Assembly: GCF_004134945.1 (NCBI RefSeq)
Contig: NZ_SBAP01000008.1
Span: forward strand, 1-64,000
DNA: 64,000 nucleotides
Direction of reading: 5' to 3'
Source: Fusobacterium_C necrophorum_A
Lineage (GTDB): Bacteria > Fusobacteriota > Fusobacteriia > Fusobacteriales > Fusobacteriaceae
The translations under genes were made by a program, and so were the position numbers. Below the pieces are notes generated by a model. The model saw only the letters and a program-made list of their open reading frames with translations, did not search any database and was not told the DNA's origin. Positions 50,249 through 59,061 of the stretch are shown here, piece by piece. The number at the start of each line of letters is the position of its first letter. The first letter of the stretch is position 1.

Positions 50249-50734
50249 CTAGTCTTCAAATCCATGAAAATGAACATGTCCATGTTCCAATTCTTTTTCT
50301 TCCGCCTCTCGAACTCCGGTTACCAACACTTCAAAAGTTAAATTTCTACCTGCAAACGGATGATTTCCATCTGTCATAATTTTATCTCCGTCCACTTCCG
50401 TTACTGTATAAATAACCTCAGAGCCATCATCCATTTCAGCTACAAATTCCATTCCTTCATAGATATCATCGAATTCTTCAAAATCGGATCTTTTCATTTC
50501 TTCCAATAAGTCTTCGTCATAATCTCCATAGGCTTCTTCCATATCCAAATCCAAATTTCCCTTGAAGCCCTTTTCTTTCCCTTCCAAGAACTCTTCCACT
50601 TTTGGAACAAAAGCTCCAATTCCTTGAATATACATAAAAGGACCTACATCTTGTGTATCTTCCAATAATTCGTGGCTTTCTTTGTCATACACTTTAAATT
50701 CCAAAGTGACAACTCTGTTCTTTTCAATTTTCAT
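50249..50734 (-). CDS. SlyD-like FKBP peptidyl-prolyl isomerase
   Basis: A 161-residue FKBP of the SlyD type, starting MKIEKNRVVTLEFKVYD. The insert-in-flap domain fills the middle, DGNHPFAGRNLTFEVLV lies near residue 120, and a short His-rich tail (HGHVHFHGFED) may bind nickel or other metals. It acts as a folding helper and metallochaperone in the cytoplasm. AAGGAGAGATTTT precedes the ATG. Confidence 0.9.
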   Translation of the reverse strand: MKIEKNRVVTLEFKVYDKESHELLEDTQDVGPFMYIQGIGAFVPKVEEFLEGKEKGFKGNLDLDMEEAYGDYDEDLLEEMKRSDFEEFDDIYEGMEFVAEMDDGSEVIYTVTEVDGDKIMTDGNHPFAGRNLTFEVLVTGVREAEEKELEHGHVHFHGFED

Positions 50735-50753
50735 AAAATCTCTCCTTATCTTT

Positions 50754-51344
50754 TTATATATTTTTAAATCCCATAATTGCTTCTATATATTTCCGATTTT
50801 GATGAGAAGTCAATTCTTCCAATAAATCGAATGCCAAAGGAATCGCAGTAGCCGGACTGGAAGAAGTCCATACTCTCTCATCCTTGCAAAAAATACTATT
50901 CTGAAAATTTACCTTATACCCGGCAAGTTGTTTTGAGTATCTTCCATTTTCATAAAGATACGTTGTCATCTTTTTTCCTGCAAAATATCCTGTACTTGCT
51001 AAAAGTATACTTCCGGTGCAAATTCCTATGATATATAATTGCTGCTCCAGTGCTCCGGCAATCAAAGATTGCAAATCTCTATTCTTTATCGCCTCAAAGT
51101 AATGATATTTTCCGAAGCCCCCAGGCAGTATCACAGCACTATATTCTGAAATCTCTATATCTTTTATGTTCAACTCGAAATGAAGCTTCAAATTCCAAGA
51201 AGCGGAAATCTTTTCTTCCAGACTGCAAATTTCCAAATGAAGGTCTTTGCTTCCCAACATTTCATTCCAACCGAAAATATCCAAAAATGGAGAAAACTCC
51301 ATACTTTCCACTCCCGGAGCTAAAACCAATAATACTTTTCTCAT
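50754..51344 (-). CDS. DJ-1/PfpI family protein
   Basis: A 196-residue class I amidotransferase-like protein, with AVILPGGFGKYHYFEAIKN near residue 70 and the nucleophile-elbow region IIGICTGSILLAST near 100 that holds the conserved cysteine. The rest follows the DJ-1/ThiJ pattern of stress or glyoxalase-type proteins. Its start lies six bases from the stop of the upstream TPR gene. Confidence 0.85.
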   Translation of the reverse strand: MRKVLLVLAPGVESMEFSPFLDIFGWNEMLGSKDLHLEICSLEEKISASWNLKLHFELNIKDIEISEYSAVILPGGFGKYHYFEAIKNRDLQSLIAGALEQQLYIIGICTGSILLASTGYFAGKKMTTYLYENGRYSKQLAGYKVNFQNSIFCKDERVWTSSSPATAIPLAFDLLEELTSHQNRKYIEAIMGFKNI

Positions 51345-51350
51345 CCTTCT

Positions 51351-52652
51351 TTATTGATAGAGAATCTGTGAATTCTCTTCTTTTTCTTCTCCTTCTTCCA
51401 ATTCCGTTGCACTTTCATCTAAAGCCACGTTCACACGATGAATATCCGTTACCATTGGACTTTTAGTAAATAAAGCTTCCAATTCTTCAAAACCTATCTC
51501 CTGTTTATATTCCAATTCTTCTGTATACAGGGGAATTAGATTATAAAAATGAATTTGTTTTTCTTCGTTCAGCTCCAATTGAAAGGCTTCCATTCCATAT
51601 TCATAGGGATAGGTTACCAAAAATCCTGTGAAATTCGTATTCCCTAAATACGTATCGTAGGCTACACTGTGTCCCGCTCCCAACCAAGTCTCATTACTGA
51701 AGGGAAATCTTGCCATATCCAATAAATATTGCACAACCCACATGGTATCCAAATCCAATTCCCAATCATCCGGCAAACATAAAAACAATTCATCATATCC
51801 AAATTTTTCCGGTACCAATTCAAGAGGAGTTCCCTCCATAAATCGACTTCCCATTCCAAAAGTCATAAGAGTCGTATACGGATGCTTTGTACTTGCCGGT
51901 ATCATCAAAACATCTATATTTGCATATTCCGGACCAATATCAGGAATTCTTCTTTCAATTTTTCCGAAATGTTTTTCAATATGCTCCAATACTCTGTCAG
52001 CTTCCTCTTTACTATAGACCTTACAATCAAATTCAGCATCAGAATAATGAAATTTCTTTTTCATCTTTTCGAATTCTTTTGTCATTTTCAAATCATAATA
52101 AACTTGAGCCAAGACTCGGGCAACTTCTTCTCCCTCCCAACTCATATCACAGCCTTCTTTTTCCCAAATGGAAATTGCTTTTTTTAAATAGGGAATGGAT
52201 CGTTCCAATTCCTTTTTTTCCATCAAAGCCATTCCGTAAAAAAAATTCCAATCCTTTTTTTCAATTTCGGTATGTTTTTCTAAAAATTGAATTAACTTAT
52301 CAAATTCTCGCAATTCTTGATAACTTTCCATGACAAAATATGCCGCATCGTCTTCAAACTCTCCTTCTAATTCTAAGGCTCTTGTTCCATAAACAATGGC
52401 CTCTTTCCAATTTTCCAAAAAAAAGTATGCATAACATACCCGAAAATTCCAATCAAAAGTATCTTCTTTCGCCTGCTCCTTCATCAAATATTTCAAAGCT
52501 TCTTCATGCCTATCCAAATTATTTAAGGCTCTGGCATATTCTCCATATTCTTCTTTTCCCCAGTCGGAAAGAGAATCCAACAGTTCCAGTACTCCGTCCA
52601 TATCTTCCACTTCGTAAAGTTTTTCTATTTTGTCATGAATTTTCTTATCCAT
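51351..52652 (-). CDS. TPR protein with SUFU-like domain
   Basis: A 433-residue acidic protein. Residues 1-200 form tetratricopeptide-like helical repeats (YARALNNLDRHEEALKYL, NWKEAIVYGTRALELEG, ERSIPYLKKAISIWEKEG). Residues about 230-410 resemble the suppressor-of-fused domain: VLMIPASTKHPYTTLMTFGMGSR and ELFLCLPDDWELD. In bacteria SUFU domains often occur in immunity or regulatory proteins. It precedes the DJ-1-like gene. Its role is unknown. Confidence 0.7.
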   Translation of the reverse strand: MDKKIHDKIEKLYEVEDMDGVLELLDSLSDWGKEEYGEYARALNNLDRHEEALKYLMKEQAKEDTFDWNFRVCYAYFFLENWKEAIVYGTRALELEGEFEDDAAYFVMESYQELREFDKLIQFLEKHTEIEKKDWNFFYGMALMEKKELERSIPYLKKAISIWEKEGCDMSWEGEEVARVLAQVYYDLKMTKEFEKMKKKFHYSDAEFDCKVYSKEEADRVLEHIEKHFGKIERRIPDIGPEYANIDVLMIPASTKHPYTTLMTFGMGSRFMEGTPLELVPEKFGYDELFLCLPDDWELDLDTMWVVQYLLDMARFPFSNETWLGAGHSVAYDTYLGNTNFTGFLVTYPYEYGMEAFQLELNEEKQIHFYNLIPLYTEELEYKQEIGFEELEALFTKSPMVTDIHRVNVALDESATELEEGEEKEENSQILYQ

Positions 52653-52730
52653 GTAGCCTCCTCATATTTTATATTCTTTTTTCATTATAACATTTTTATG
52701 TAGAAATTTTCAATGTATAAAATAAAAATA

Positions 52731-52739
52731 TGATATAAT
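52731..52739 (+). promoter_or_regulatory. extended -10 promoter of the phospholipid operon
   Basis: TGATATAAT (TG-N-TATAAT) lies 44 bp before the GNAT start. No convincing -35 is present, as is usual for extended -10 promoters. Confidence 0.5.
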
Positions 52740-52782
52740 AAGTCATATCATAAAAAATATAGAGAAAAGGGAGGGCAGCAAA

Positions 52783-53256
52783 ATGATCTTTTTAGAAACT
52801 AAAGATGAGATTCAATATTACGTATTGGAAGTAAAGGAGCTTTCCAAAATAAAGTCATTGTGGGAGAACAGTGGTCAATATCACGCAAAACTATCTAAGC
52901 ATTTTTCTACACTCTTTACTTCCCTAAGTTTTGAAAAAAGAATGAAGCATTTTTTAACAATGAATGAGCTATATATTAGTCTTGCAATCTCACAATCGAA
53001 AGAGATTGGCTATTGTATTTCTACCTGTCAAAATGGAAGCGGAGAAATTCTCTCTTTTTTCGTAGAGAAAAATTATAGAAATCGAGGAATAGGAAGCTGT
53101 CTGATAGAAAATCATCTTCTATGGTTAGAAAAAAATGCCAGTTCTATTTCTGTAGATGTTCTATATGAGAATGAAAATACCATTCGCTTTTATGAAAAAT
53201 GTGGTTTTAAACCCTTTACTATAAAAATGCTATTCACAGCGGAAAGGAAAAAATAA
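52783..53256 (+). CDS. GNAT-family N-acetyltransferase
   Basis: A 157-residue acetyltransferase. The acetyl-CoA loop appears in SFFVEKNYRNRGIGSCLIENHL near residue 91, and ENTIRFYEKCGFKPF near 135 is the usual end of the fold. It is the first gene of a four-gene plus-strand operon with phospholipid-synthesis genes; the stop is one base from the next start. The acceptor is unknown. Confidence 0.88.
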   Translation: MIFLETKDEIQYYVLEVKELSKIKSLWENSGQYHAKLSKHFSTLFTSLSFEKRMKHFLTMNELYISLAISQSKEIGYCISTCQNGSGEILSFFVEKNYRNRGIGSCLIENHLLWLEKNASSISVDVLYENENTIRFYEKCGFKPFTIKMLFTAERKK

Positions 53257-53257
53257 G

Positions 53258-53866
53258 ATGATTTCAATCTACCAATTAAAACCAAAATTTCAAGCTTTAT
53301 TAAGACCTTTGACAAAAGTATTGTTTCGTCTGGGAATGACTGCCAATATGGTCACTCTTTTTGCTATGTTTGCTTCCATTGCTCTGGGAATTTTTCTATA
53401 TATTTTCTCGACAATAACAATATATTATCTCAGTTTGCCTTTCTTTTTATTTTTCCGAATGGCACTCAATGCCATCGATGGAATGTTAGCAAGAGAATTT
53501 CATCAAAAATCCCATTTAGGAGGAATTTACAATGAAATTGGCGATATTATTTCAGATTCTTTTCTGTTTTTCGCTTTTTTTCCATTAGGATTTTCTCCAC
53601 TTCTTTTATTCTCTATTGTCATTTTAGCGGCAACTTCAGAGGTTATTGGTATTCTGGGAGCAGTTGAGGGAACAGAACGAAGATATGACGGTCCTATGGG
53701 AAAAAGTGATAGGGCTTTTGTGTTGTCTTGTATTGGGATATTACATGCTTTTCAAATTTTCTCAGTATCCCATCTGCAATATATATTTATCTTAATGTTA
53801 TTTTTATTGTTCTACACTTGCTATAATCGAATTCAAGCCATATTGAAATCAGGAGGTAAGAAATGA
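53258..53866 (+). CDS. CDP-alcohol phosphatidyltransferase (YnbA-like)
   Basis: A 202-residue membrane enzyme with about six helices. The family signature DxxDGxxAR-x8-GxxxDxxxD appears as NAIDGMLAR-x8-GGIYNEIGD, so the first and third Asp are Asn while the second and fourth are kept. The pattern recalls the YnbA group, which sits beside a CdsA-like YnbB in E. coli. It would transfer a phosphatidyl group from CDP-diacylglycerol to an unknown alcohol. Its stop overlaps the next start by four bases. Confidence 0.88.
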   Translation: MISIYQLKPKFQALLRPLTKVLFRLGMTANMVTLFAMFASIALGIFLYIFSTITIYYLSLPFFLFFRMALNAIDGMLAREFHQKSHLGGIYNEIGDIISDSFLFFAFFPLGFSPLLLFSIVILAATSEVIGILGAVEGTERRYDGPMGKSDRAFVLSCIGILHAFQIFSVSHLQYIFILMLFLLFYTCYNRIQAILKSGGKK

Positions 53867-54797
53867 AACTTGTTATGCAATATATTTTAGAAAACCCTAT
53901 TTTTATTGCATTATTTTCTCTGATTTTTCTCTCCAAGCTATTTGTGACTGTCCGAAAACATTCTTTTTCTCCAGAAACATATCAAAATTTAAAGGATAGG
54001 ATTCACAGTTGGTTCTACATTGTCTTATCTCTTTTTATTGCTCTATCTCAAAGAAATGTATTCTTCATCTACTTCGGCTTTGTGATGTTTTTGGGATTGA
54101 AAGAATATTTTTCTCTGATTGAACTGCGAAAAAGCGATCGATATTTAATTTTCTTTTTATATCTTACCATTCCCTTTGAGATGTATCTGATCGATATTCA
54201 ATGGTATGATTTATTCATTATTTTTGTCCCTGTCTATGTATTTTTCTTGGTTGCCATCGTATTGACACTTCAACAAAAGGTGGAAGGAATTTTAAAGACC
54301 AGTGCAACTATCTTTTGGGGAGTTATGATTTGTGTTTATGGATTGGGGCATATCAGTTATCTCTATAATTTTTCCATACCTCAAGTAGATGCTGTGGGGC
54401 GAGAATTGATTCTCTATGTTTTACTTTTGACAGAAGGAAACGACATTTTCCAATATATCTGGGGAAAAGTTTGGGAAAACGAAAAATCATTCCTTTGGTA
54501 AGTCCGAACAAAACATGGGCAGGTTTCTTAGGAGGCGTATTTTCTACTATTTTTCTTGCAATCATGTTGGGAATACACTTTTTTGACTTTCCTATACATT
54601 ATCTTTTCTTATTCGGCTTGGAAATTTCTATTTTCGGCTTTTTAGGAGATGTCTCTATCTCCGCCGTCAAACGGGATTTAGGAATTAAGGATACCAGTCA
54701 TCTCATTCCCGGTCATGGTGGTATTTTAGATAGACTTGACAGCCTCATTTTTGTTTCTCTTTTATTTTTCCATACTATCTATTATCTATATTATTAG
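53863..54797 (+). pseudogene. CDP-diglyceride synthase (CdsA/YnbB-like), split by a -1 frame change
   Basis: The first frame (53863-54501) gives the membrane N-terminus and GNDIFQYIWGK. The second (54468-54797) gives GKRKIIPLVSPNKTWAGFLGG, GDVSISAVKRDLG and LIPGHGGILDRLDSL, the CdsA signature. Joined with a -1 step at G_GGA_AAA (54462-54468) they give an unbroken protein of about 311 residues reading WGKSLGKRKIIP, in line with CdsA proteins. The break may be a programmed frameshift, a lost A in the A-run, or a sequencing error. It makes CDP-diacylglycerol for the enzyme encoded upstream. Confidence 0.85.
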
Positions 54798-54823
54798 AAT
54801 TATAAAAAAAGGATGAGAGTACT

Positions 54824-55441
54824 ATGATTCGTGAATTATTTTATGGAAGTGTTGTAAAATTTTTGTGCCATTTTATTATTGGAAGAGAAGTCGAAGGAAA
54901 AGAAATTCTTCCGGAAAAGGGTCCCGCTATTTTGATTGCCAATCACAATAGTCATCTGGACGCTCTTATGATTTTAAGTTTATTTCCTCGAAACCAAATA
55001 AGAAATATTTACGCTGTAGGAGCGAAAGATTACTTCTTTCGAAATCCTATTCTAAGCTTTTTTTCCAAGCATTTTATCGGAGTTATTCCTTTGGATAGAA
55101 AAGTAAAAAAGGAAGAAATTTTAAATCCCATTTATACAGCGATTGAAGAAGGTAAAATTCTACTTATTTTTCCGGAAGGAACTCGAAACTTAAAAGGAAC
55201 CATATCTCCTTTTAAAAATGGAATCTCAAAGATAGCACAGAAATATCCGGAACTTGCTTTCTATCCGATTGTCTTATCCGGTCTGCGAAGAGTGCTTGCA
55301 AAAAATGAAAAAATTATGGTTCCCTTTATTTCTCATATCTATATTAAGCCGGCAGAATTTTATCACTCGGAACGCCATGAATTTATGGATAGAATCTTTC
55401 AAATTTTTTCACAGCAATTGGAACATGAGAAAAACATGTAA
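54824..55441 (+). CDS. plsC: 1-acyl-sn-glycerol-3-phosphate acyltransferase (PlsC-like)
   Basis: A 205-residue acyltransferase with the HxxxxD motif in NHNSHLDALM near residue 40 and the substrate motif FPEGTRNLKG near 117. It would add the second acyl chain to lysophosphatidic acid, giving the substrate for the CdsA-like enzyme encoded upstream. It is the last gene of the GNAT, YnbA, CdsA, PlsC operon. Confidence 0.9.
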   Translation: MIRELFYGSVVKFLCHFIIGREVEGKEILPEKGPAILIANHNSHLDALMILSLFPRNQIRNIYAVGAKDYFFRNPILSFFSKHFIGVIPLDRKVKKEEILNPIYTAIEEGKILLIFPEGTRNLKGTISPFKNGISKIAQKYPELAFYPIVLSGLRRVLAKNEKIMVPFISHIYIKPAEFYHSERHEFMDRIFQIFSQQLEHEKNM

Positions 55442-55502
55442 CATTGTGGCAAATATCAATTTTTTCATTTAGTGCTTCTAACAGTCTCATTTCCTTTAAA
55501 AG

Positions 55503-55765
55503 TCATTTTTTTGTTATAATAAGAAAAAGACTGGATTCATCTATTTCTTTCATTTCAAATGGATAAGCTAACGATTTTCCAATTTCTCTAAAATATTCCG
55601 GAGAGGCAGTTGTCGCTTCAAATCCATCTTTGCAAACAATAATGCCATTTTTTGTTTTTTCCATATCAATTTCTCCCAATAGTCCTTTGGAAGCTTGTTC
55701 TTGAAACCATTGTAAACGAACATCCCAAAATTTTTCACTATAAGTGCTGAAAAATAAATATGATT
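55503..55765 (-). pseudogene. 5-prime truncated gene fragment
   Basis: On the minus strand a frame without an early start codon reads FSTYSEKFWDVRLQWFQEQ, EIDMEKTKNGIIVCKDGFEA and EYFREIGKSLAYPFEMKEID, ending with TGA at 55503-55505. It looks like the C-terminal part of a real protein, not a random frame. I cannot name the family. It marks the left edge of the accessory island. The rest of 55442-55951 shows nothing else I can support. Confidence 0.35.
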
Positions 55766-55951
55766 TTTACAAGATAGAACGTTATAATAACAATCCAATG
55801 GATAATTCTATCTATATGAAACTTAATTTATAACAATCCATAATAATATGAGGCTTAAAAAATAGCAAATCAAATCAATTTACTGTTTCGTGAATTGCCA
55901 TGTTATAGCCTTTTATATAATTGTTTTAGTTAGTTAATCTTGAGTTTGTTT

Positions 55952-56374
55952 TCATAGCATTTGAACATGACTTGCTTCATTGCAATTAAGTTCTTTTTTT
56001 AAGTCTTGAAAATATATTTTCTGTTGTTTCCTCAAATACGAAGCAACAAACGGTTTGAATATTATTTTTTTTGCGATTATATTCTCAGTAAAATCTAAAG
56101 TTGTATTATTGCCATGCGAATAAAATTTTCCCACCCAGTTTCCTTTTATATTTTCATTTTCAATTTCAAAAGACCAACATTGATGTTTAGTATATTCTGT
56201 AACTTTAAAATGCGTCTCTACTCCATCTTTTGTAATCTCTACAAAATTATTTTCATCAATGATTTTTATATCTTTTATATCACTTCTCCAATAAAAATTA
56301 CTCAAGTCAGTAACTTTATTCCAAACTTCTTCTATTGGACAAAATAATGTAACTTTTATATTTGCTACTGCCAT
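55952..56374 (-). CDS. SRPBCC-family protein (polyketide cyclase/START-like)
   Basis: A 140-residue protein. The opening MAVANIKVTLFCPIEEVWNKVTDLSNFYWRSD is typical of SRPBCC ligand-binding proteins, followed by GVETHFKVTEY and GNWVGKFYSHGNNTTLDFTE strands and a C-terminal helix. The ligand is unknown. AATTGGAGGAATTATT precedes the ATG. Confidence 0.8.
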   Translation of the reverse strand: MAVANIKVTLFCPIEEVWNKVTDLSNFYWRSDIKDIKIIDENNFVEITKDGVETHFKVTEYTKHQCWSFEIENENIKGNWVGKFYSHGNNTTLDFTENIIAKKIIFKPFVASYLRKQQKIYFQDLKKELNCNEASHVQML

Positions 56375-56415
56375 AATAATTCCTCCAATGAAATTTAATT
56401 TTTATTTTCTCTAAG

Positions 56416-56520
56416 TTATTTACTAATATTAGCCCATTTTAAAGGCTTCCTTTCCACTACCGTATTTCCTATCTGTGCAACAGAAAAGGCATCATCTCCT
56501 ATTTCAATCACTTGCTTCAT
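56416..56520 (-). pseudogene. short remnant frame (34 codons)
   Basis: The frame reads MKQVIEIGDDAFSVAQIGNT and ends KPLKWANISK. Just upstream, in another frame, is MKAKNECQTLSNKILIVDKK. Together these look like pieces of one damaged gene, possibly the end of a toxin module; no family can be assigned. Confidence 0.25.
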
Positions 56521-56616
56521 ACTGTTGATGCTTTCTCTATTTCCCTTTTTTTATCTACAATGAGGATTTTATTCGAAAGAGTTTGACATTCATTTTTTGC
56601 CTTCATATCCAAAAAC

Positions 56617-57192
56617 TCAAATTTTACCGATATAGTCTAAAATATTTTTCCAGCCGTCTTCTTCTGTCCCATAGCTCCAAAATTTTTGTGAAATGGCATC
56701 TAATTTTTCTATTTCAGCTTTATATTTTTTGCTGACCAATTTCCTATCGTCCATACTGATATTATTTAATTTTTCACTTTCCACTTGAAATCTTGGGTTC
56801 ATTAGAAAATTCATCACATCATAATGCATTTTCTCATCGAATGCTTGTTCAAAATTGAGAAACTCAATGCCTCCATTTGAAAAATATTCCTTCAACCAAA
56901 AAATGATACCGTCAAATTGATTTTTAACTTCTAATAGTCCTAATTTATTTAATACCTCTGAGATATAAGGTAATAATGAATTATATTCTACAAAAATAAA
57001 ATGCCAGCCATCACATTTCCAATTTCCTATCATATTTACCGCAATATGAAATGTAAAAGTTTCAGAGCTAACTTCTTTTTTGATTTCTTCCAGTGACCCT
57101 AGCTGCCAAATATCATCGGATATACTTGCAAATTTGGATTCATTATCAAAATCACTATAATTATCCAACAATATTTTTAAATCTTCTACCAT
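56617..57192 (-). CDS. hypothetical immunity-type protein
   Basis: A 191-residue acidic cytoplasmic protein. The segment NWKCDGWHFIFVEYNSLLPYI near residue 55 has the pattern of DMP19/DUF4375-like proteins, but the match is weak. It lies among several small unrelated genes of similar size in one direction, as immunity genes for polymorphic toxins often do. Its function is not established by sequence. Confidence 0.5.
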   Translation of the reverse strand: MVEDLKILLDNYSDFDNESKFASISDDIWQLGSLEEIKKEVSSETFTFHIAVNMIGNWKCDGWHFIFVEYNSLLPYISEVLNKLGLLEVKNQFDGIIFWLKEYFSNGGIEFLNFEQAFDEKMHYDVMNFLMNPRFQVESEKLNNISMDDRKLVSKKYKAEIEKLDAISQKFWSYGTEEDGWKNILDYIGKI

Positions 57193-57222
57193 TACAAACC
57201 TATCCTTCCCGTAATTAAAATA

Positions 57223-57705
57223 TTATCCGTTCATTCCACTAAATTCAACTTCATACTCACTATCTATCTCCATAAAAGCTAAATGCCCCAATAAATAATC
57301 AGGTTCTGCCTCTAAATCAAGGCAAAAATCAGTCTCACTTCCTCTTACATATATGGATACATTGTTTACAAACAAAGTCTTGGCAAAATCCTCCTCAGAA
57401 ATTTTTTTGTCTGATTTGAAATCACCGCTTTCAATCATCTCGTTAATAACGTCTACATAGTGACTGTTTTCTTCCATAAATGTATCAATTATCTTATCCC
57501 TGTTGTCATTCAGCCAGTTAATTTTTTCAATAACTACATGGCTCACATCTTCTTTATTATCTTGAATATTCAGAAAAATTTTTGTTGTCTTTTTCCAGAC
57601 AGTCAACTCTCCGATATACTCATCACTTGTGTCTAATCTAAATTCACTATTGTCAATTAAAATTTTATTTTCCATAACCTGTGGAGTAATCTCTTTCATT
57701 ATCAT
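57223..57705 (-). CDS. DUF2262-like protein, putative immunity protein
   Basis: A 160-residue acidic protein, with IGELTVWKKTTKIFLNIQD near residue 30 and FVNNVSIYVRGSETDFCLD near 110. The layout resembles DUF2262 proteins, which occur with polymorphic toxins. Starts at either of two adjacent ATGs are possible; AAAGGAAAAAG lies before the first. It is the upstream neighbour of the 191-residue gene. Confidence 0.5.
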   Translation of the reverse strand: MIMKEITPQVMENKILIDNSEFRLDTSDEYIGELTVWKKTTKIFLNIQDNKEDVSHVVIEKINWLNDNRDKIIDTFMEENSHYVDVINEMIESGDFKSDKKISEEDFAKTLFVNNVSIYVRGSETDFCLDLEAEPDYLLGHLAFMEIDSEYEVEFSGMNG

Positions 57706-57718
57706 ATCTTTTTCCTTT

Positions 57719-57812
57719 CACCCGATATAAATACTTATCAACTTCCGAGTTGATGAATCATAAACACTTATTTCTTCACATTCATTTAAGACATAACATT
57801 CGATTATTATCT
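57719..57812 (-). pseudogene. C-terminal fragment of a small protein
   Basis: Between two genes a frame with no start reads ECYVLNECEEISVYDSSTRK and ends ISIYIG before a stop. It looks like the end of a truncated gene and fits a site of repeated cassette gain and loss. Confidence 0.3.
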
Positions 57813-57817
57813 AAATT

Positions 57818-58201
57818 TTAAGGATAATTCCATTCTTGTATATTTAGAATCAATCTCTCGGAATATTCTCGAATATACATATAATACTGTGTCAAACTGT
57901 CTTTTATTTGATTGAAATTTTCTATCACATAATCATCTTCTTTCAAGCAATGCCGAGTAAATGTCCATAGTATGTCCTCACAATTTTTAATAATTTCATT
58001 CATATAGAAAAAATATTTCTCCTCCGATAAATGTTGAAGTGCTGAATAATTGTCGATAAATTCTGCAATACTACCGATGAATTTATAAAATCGTTCCTCA
58101 TTAAACACATTTCTATTATATAATTCAAAAATGAAATTACTTGAATTACTTCTATCTAATTCAAATTCCAACTTCTTTATATTGTATTCCATTTTAAACA
58201 T
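57818..58201 (-). CDS. hypothetical protein, putative immunity protein
   Basis: A 127-residue, largely helical protein (MEYNIKKLEFELDRSNSSNF, then FYKFIGSIAEFIDNYSALQH). The ATG at 58201 is only two bases from AAAAGGAG, so the ATG at 58192 (124 residues) may be the true start. No family is recognised. Size and position fit the immunity-gene array. Confidence 0.5.
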   Translation of the reverse strand: MFKMEYNIKKLEFELDRSNSSNFIFELYNRNVFNEERFYKFIGSIAEFIDNYSALQHLSEEKYFFYMNEIIKNCEDILWTFTRHCLKEDDYVIENFNQIKDSLTQYYMYIREYSERLILNIQEWNYP

Positions 58202-58219
58202 GTCTCCTTTTTGAACTTT

Positions 58220-58375
58220 CTTTCAACATTTTTCATTTTGTATCAATGCATTTATTCTTTTGCCAATTTCAGTTCTGTAGTTTCCAGCAAAGTACTGTTT
58301 TAAAATAGCTTCTTTTTCTCCAAAAATACAATTTTACAGAATTTTTTCCGGGCATTCCATTTAGCTTATAACTTC
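58220..58375 (-). pseudogene. remnant of a coding region upstream of the 127-residue gene
   Basis: In one frame KLNGMPGKNSVKLYFWRKRSY can be read, and in the next EAILKQYFAGNYRTEIGKRI, joining if one base is restored near 58320. Being just before a putative immunity gene in the same direction, it could be the end of its toxin. This is speculative. Confidence 0.25.
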
Positions 58376-58406
58376 CGATTTTTATATTACTCTAACAAAA
58401 TAATGA

Positions 58407-58964
58407 CTATGAATACTGCCAAAAACCGGCAATTACATCTCCATTTTCACGATGTTTATATAGGTACAATGCTCCATAACCAAATATATAATTCTCCTGA
58501 AGCAGGTTATTTGTGTAATAATTTTCATCTACTTGAATAAAAAACTCATAGCCATCCTTTTTTAATTTTTCTGTATAGTATGTTTCGTCTTGAAGCAGTT
58601 TGGGTGTTCTTGCTTTGGTTATGAAATCAAACTTGTTGCTATCTACTTGGTCATACCCTATAATGTGTGTTTTATTGATGCCGCCCAGTGTATATTCTGT
58701 ATTCTTACTTTCCTTTGAAAAAGCATGAGAAAAAACTTTCACTGAGCAGTTTGGATATATATTCCTATCAAGCATAAAGCCATATTCATTGGGAATGAAG
58801 ATGGAGAAAAATTCTTTCGGATTATTCGGATTTTGAAAAACCATATAAAATCTATACTCTTTAATTGTCTTTTCTTTATCAAGAAAGAAACAAGGTACGT
58901 TTCCTCCGATCCTGCCTATTATTTTCTTTTCCTCTTCCTGACCAATACTTGCAATCAAATTCAT
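58407..58964 (-). CDS. hypothetical protein, putative immunity protein
   Basis: A 185-residue protein with IIGRIGGNVPCFFLDKEK near residue 15, EYTLGGINKTHIIGYDQ near 90, and a C-terminal GYGALYLYKHRENGDVIAGF. The GG-x-P segment recalls DUF1963-type proteins, but I cannot confirm this. AAAGGGGAAAAGAA precedes the ATG. It stands alone between two damaged stretches. Confidence 0.5.
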   Translation of the reverse strand: MNLIASIGQEEEKKIIGRIGGNVPCFFLDKEKTIKEYRFYMVFQNPNNPKEFFSIFIPNEYGFMLDRNIYPNCSVKVFSHAFSKESKNTEYTLGGINKTHIIGYDQVDSNKFDFITKARTPKLLQDETYYTEKLKKDGYEFFIQVDENYYTNNLLQENYIFGYGALYLYKHRENGDVIAGFWQYS

Positions 58965-59061
58965 TTCTTTTCCCCTTTACTTTTGATTTAACCATAGGTT
59001 TTTATTAATCCCTTAAATCTTTAAATTCTTATTTTTTTTAGTTTTACTCAATAACCCCAGA

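Noticed and set aside
55568..55798. 76-codon minus-strand frame with an ATG
   Set aside because: The neighbouring frame on the same strand (55503-55765) gives far more protein-like sequence although it lacks a start, so the ATG frame is taken as a shadow.
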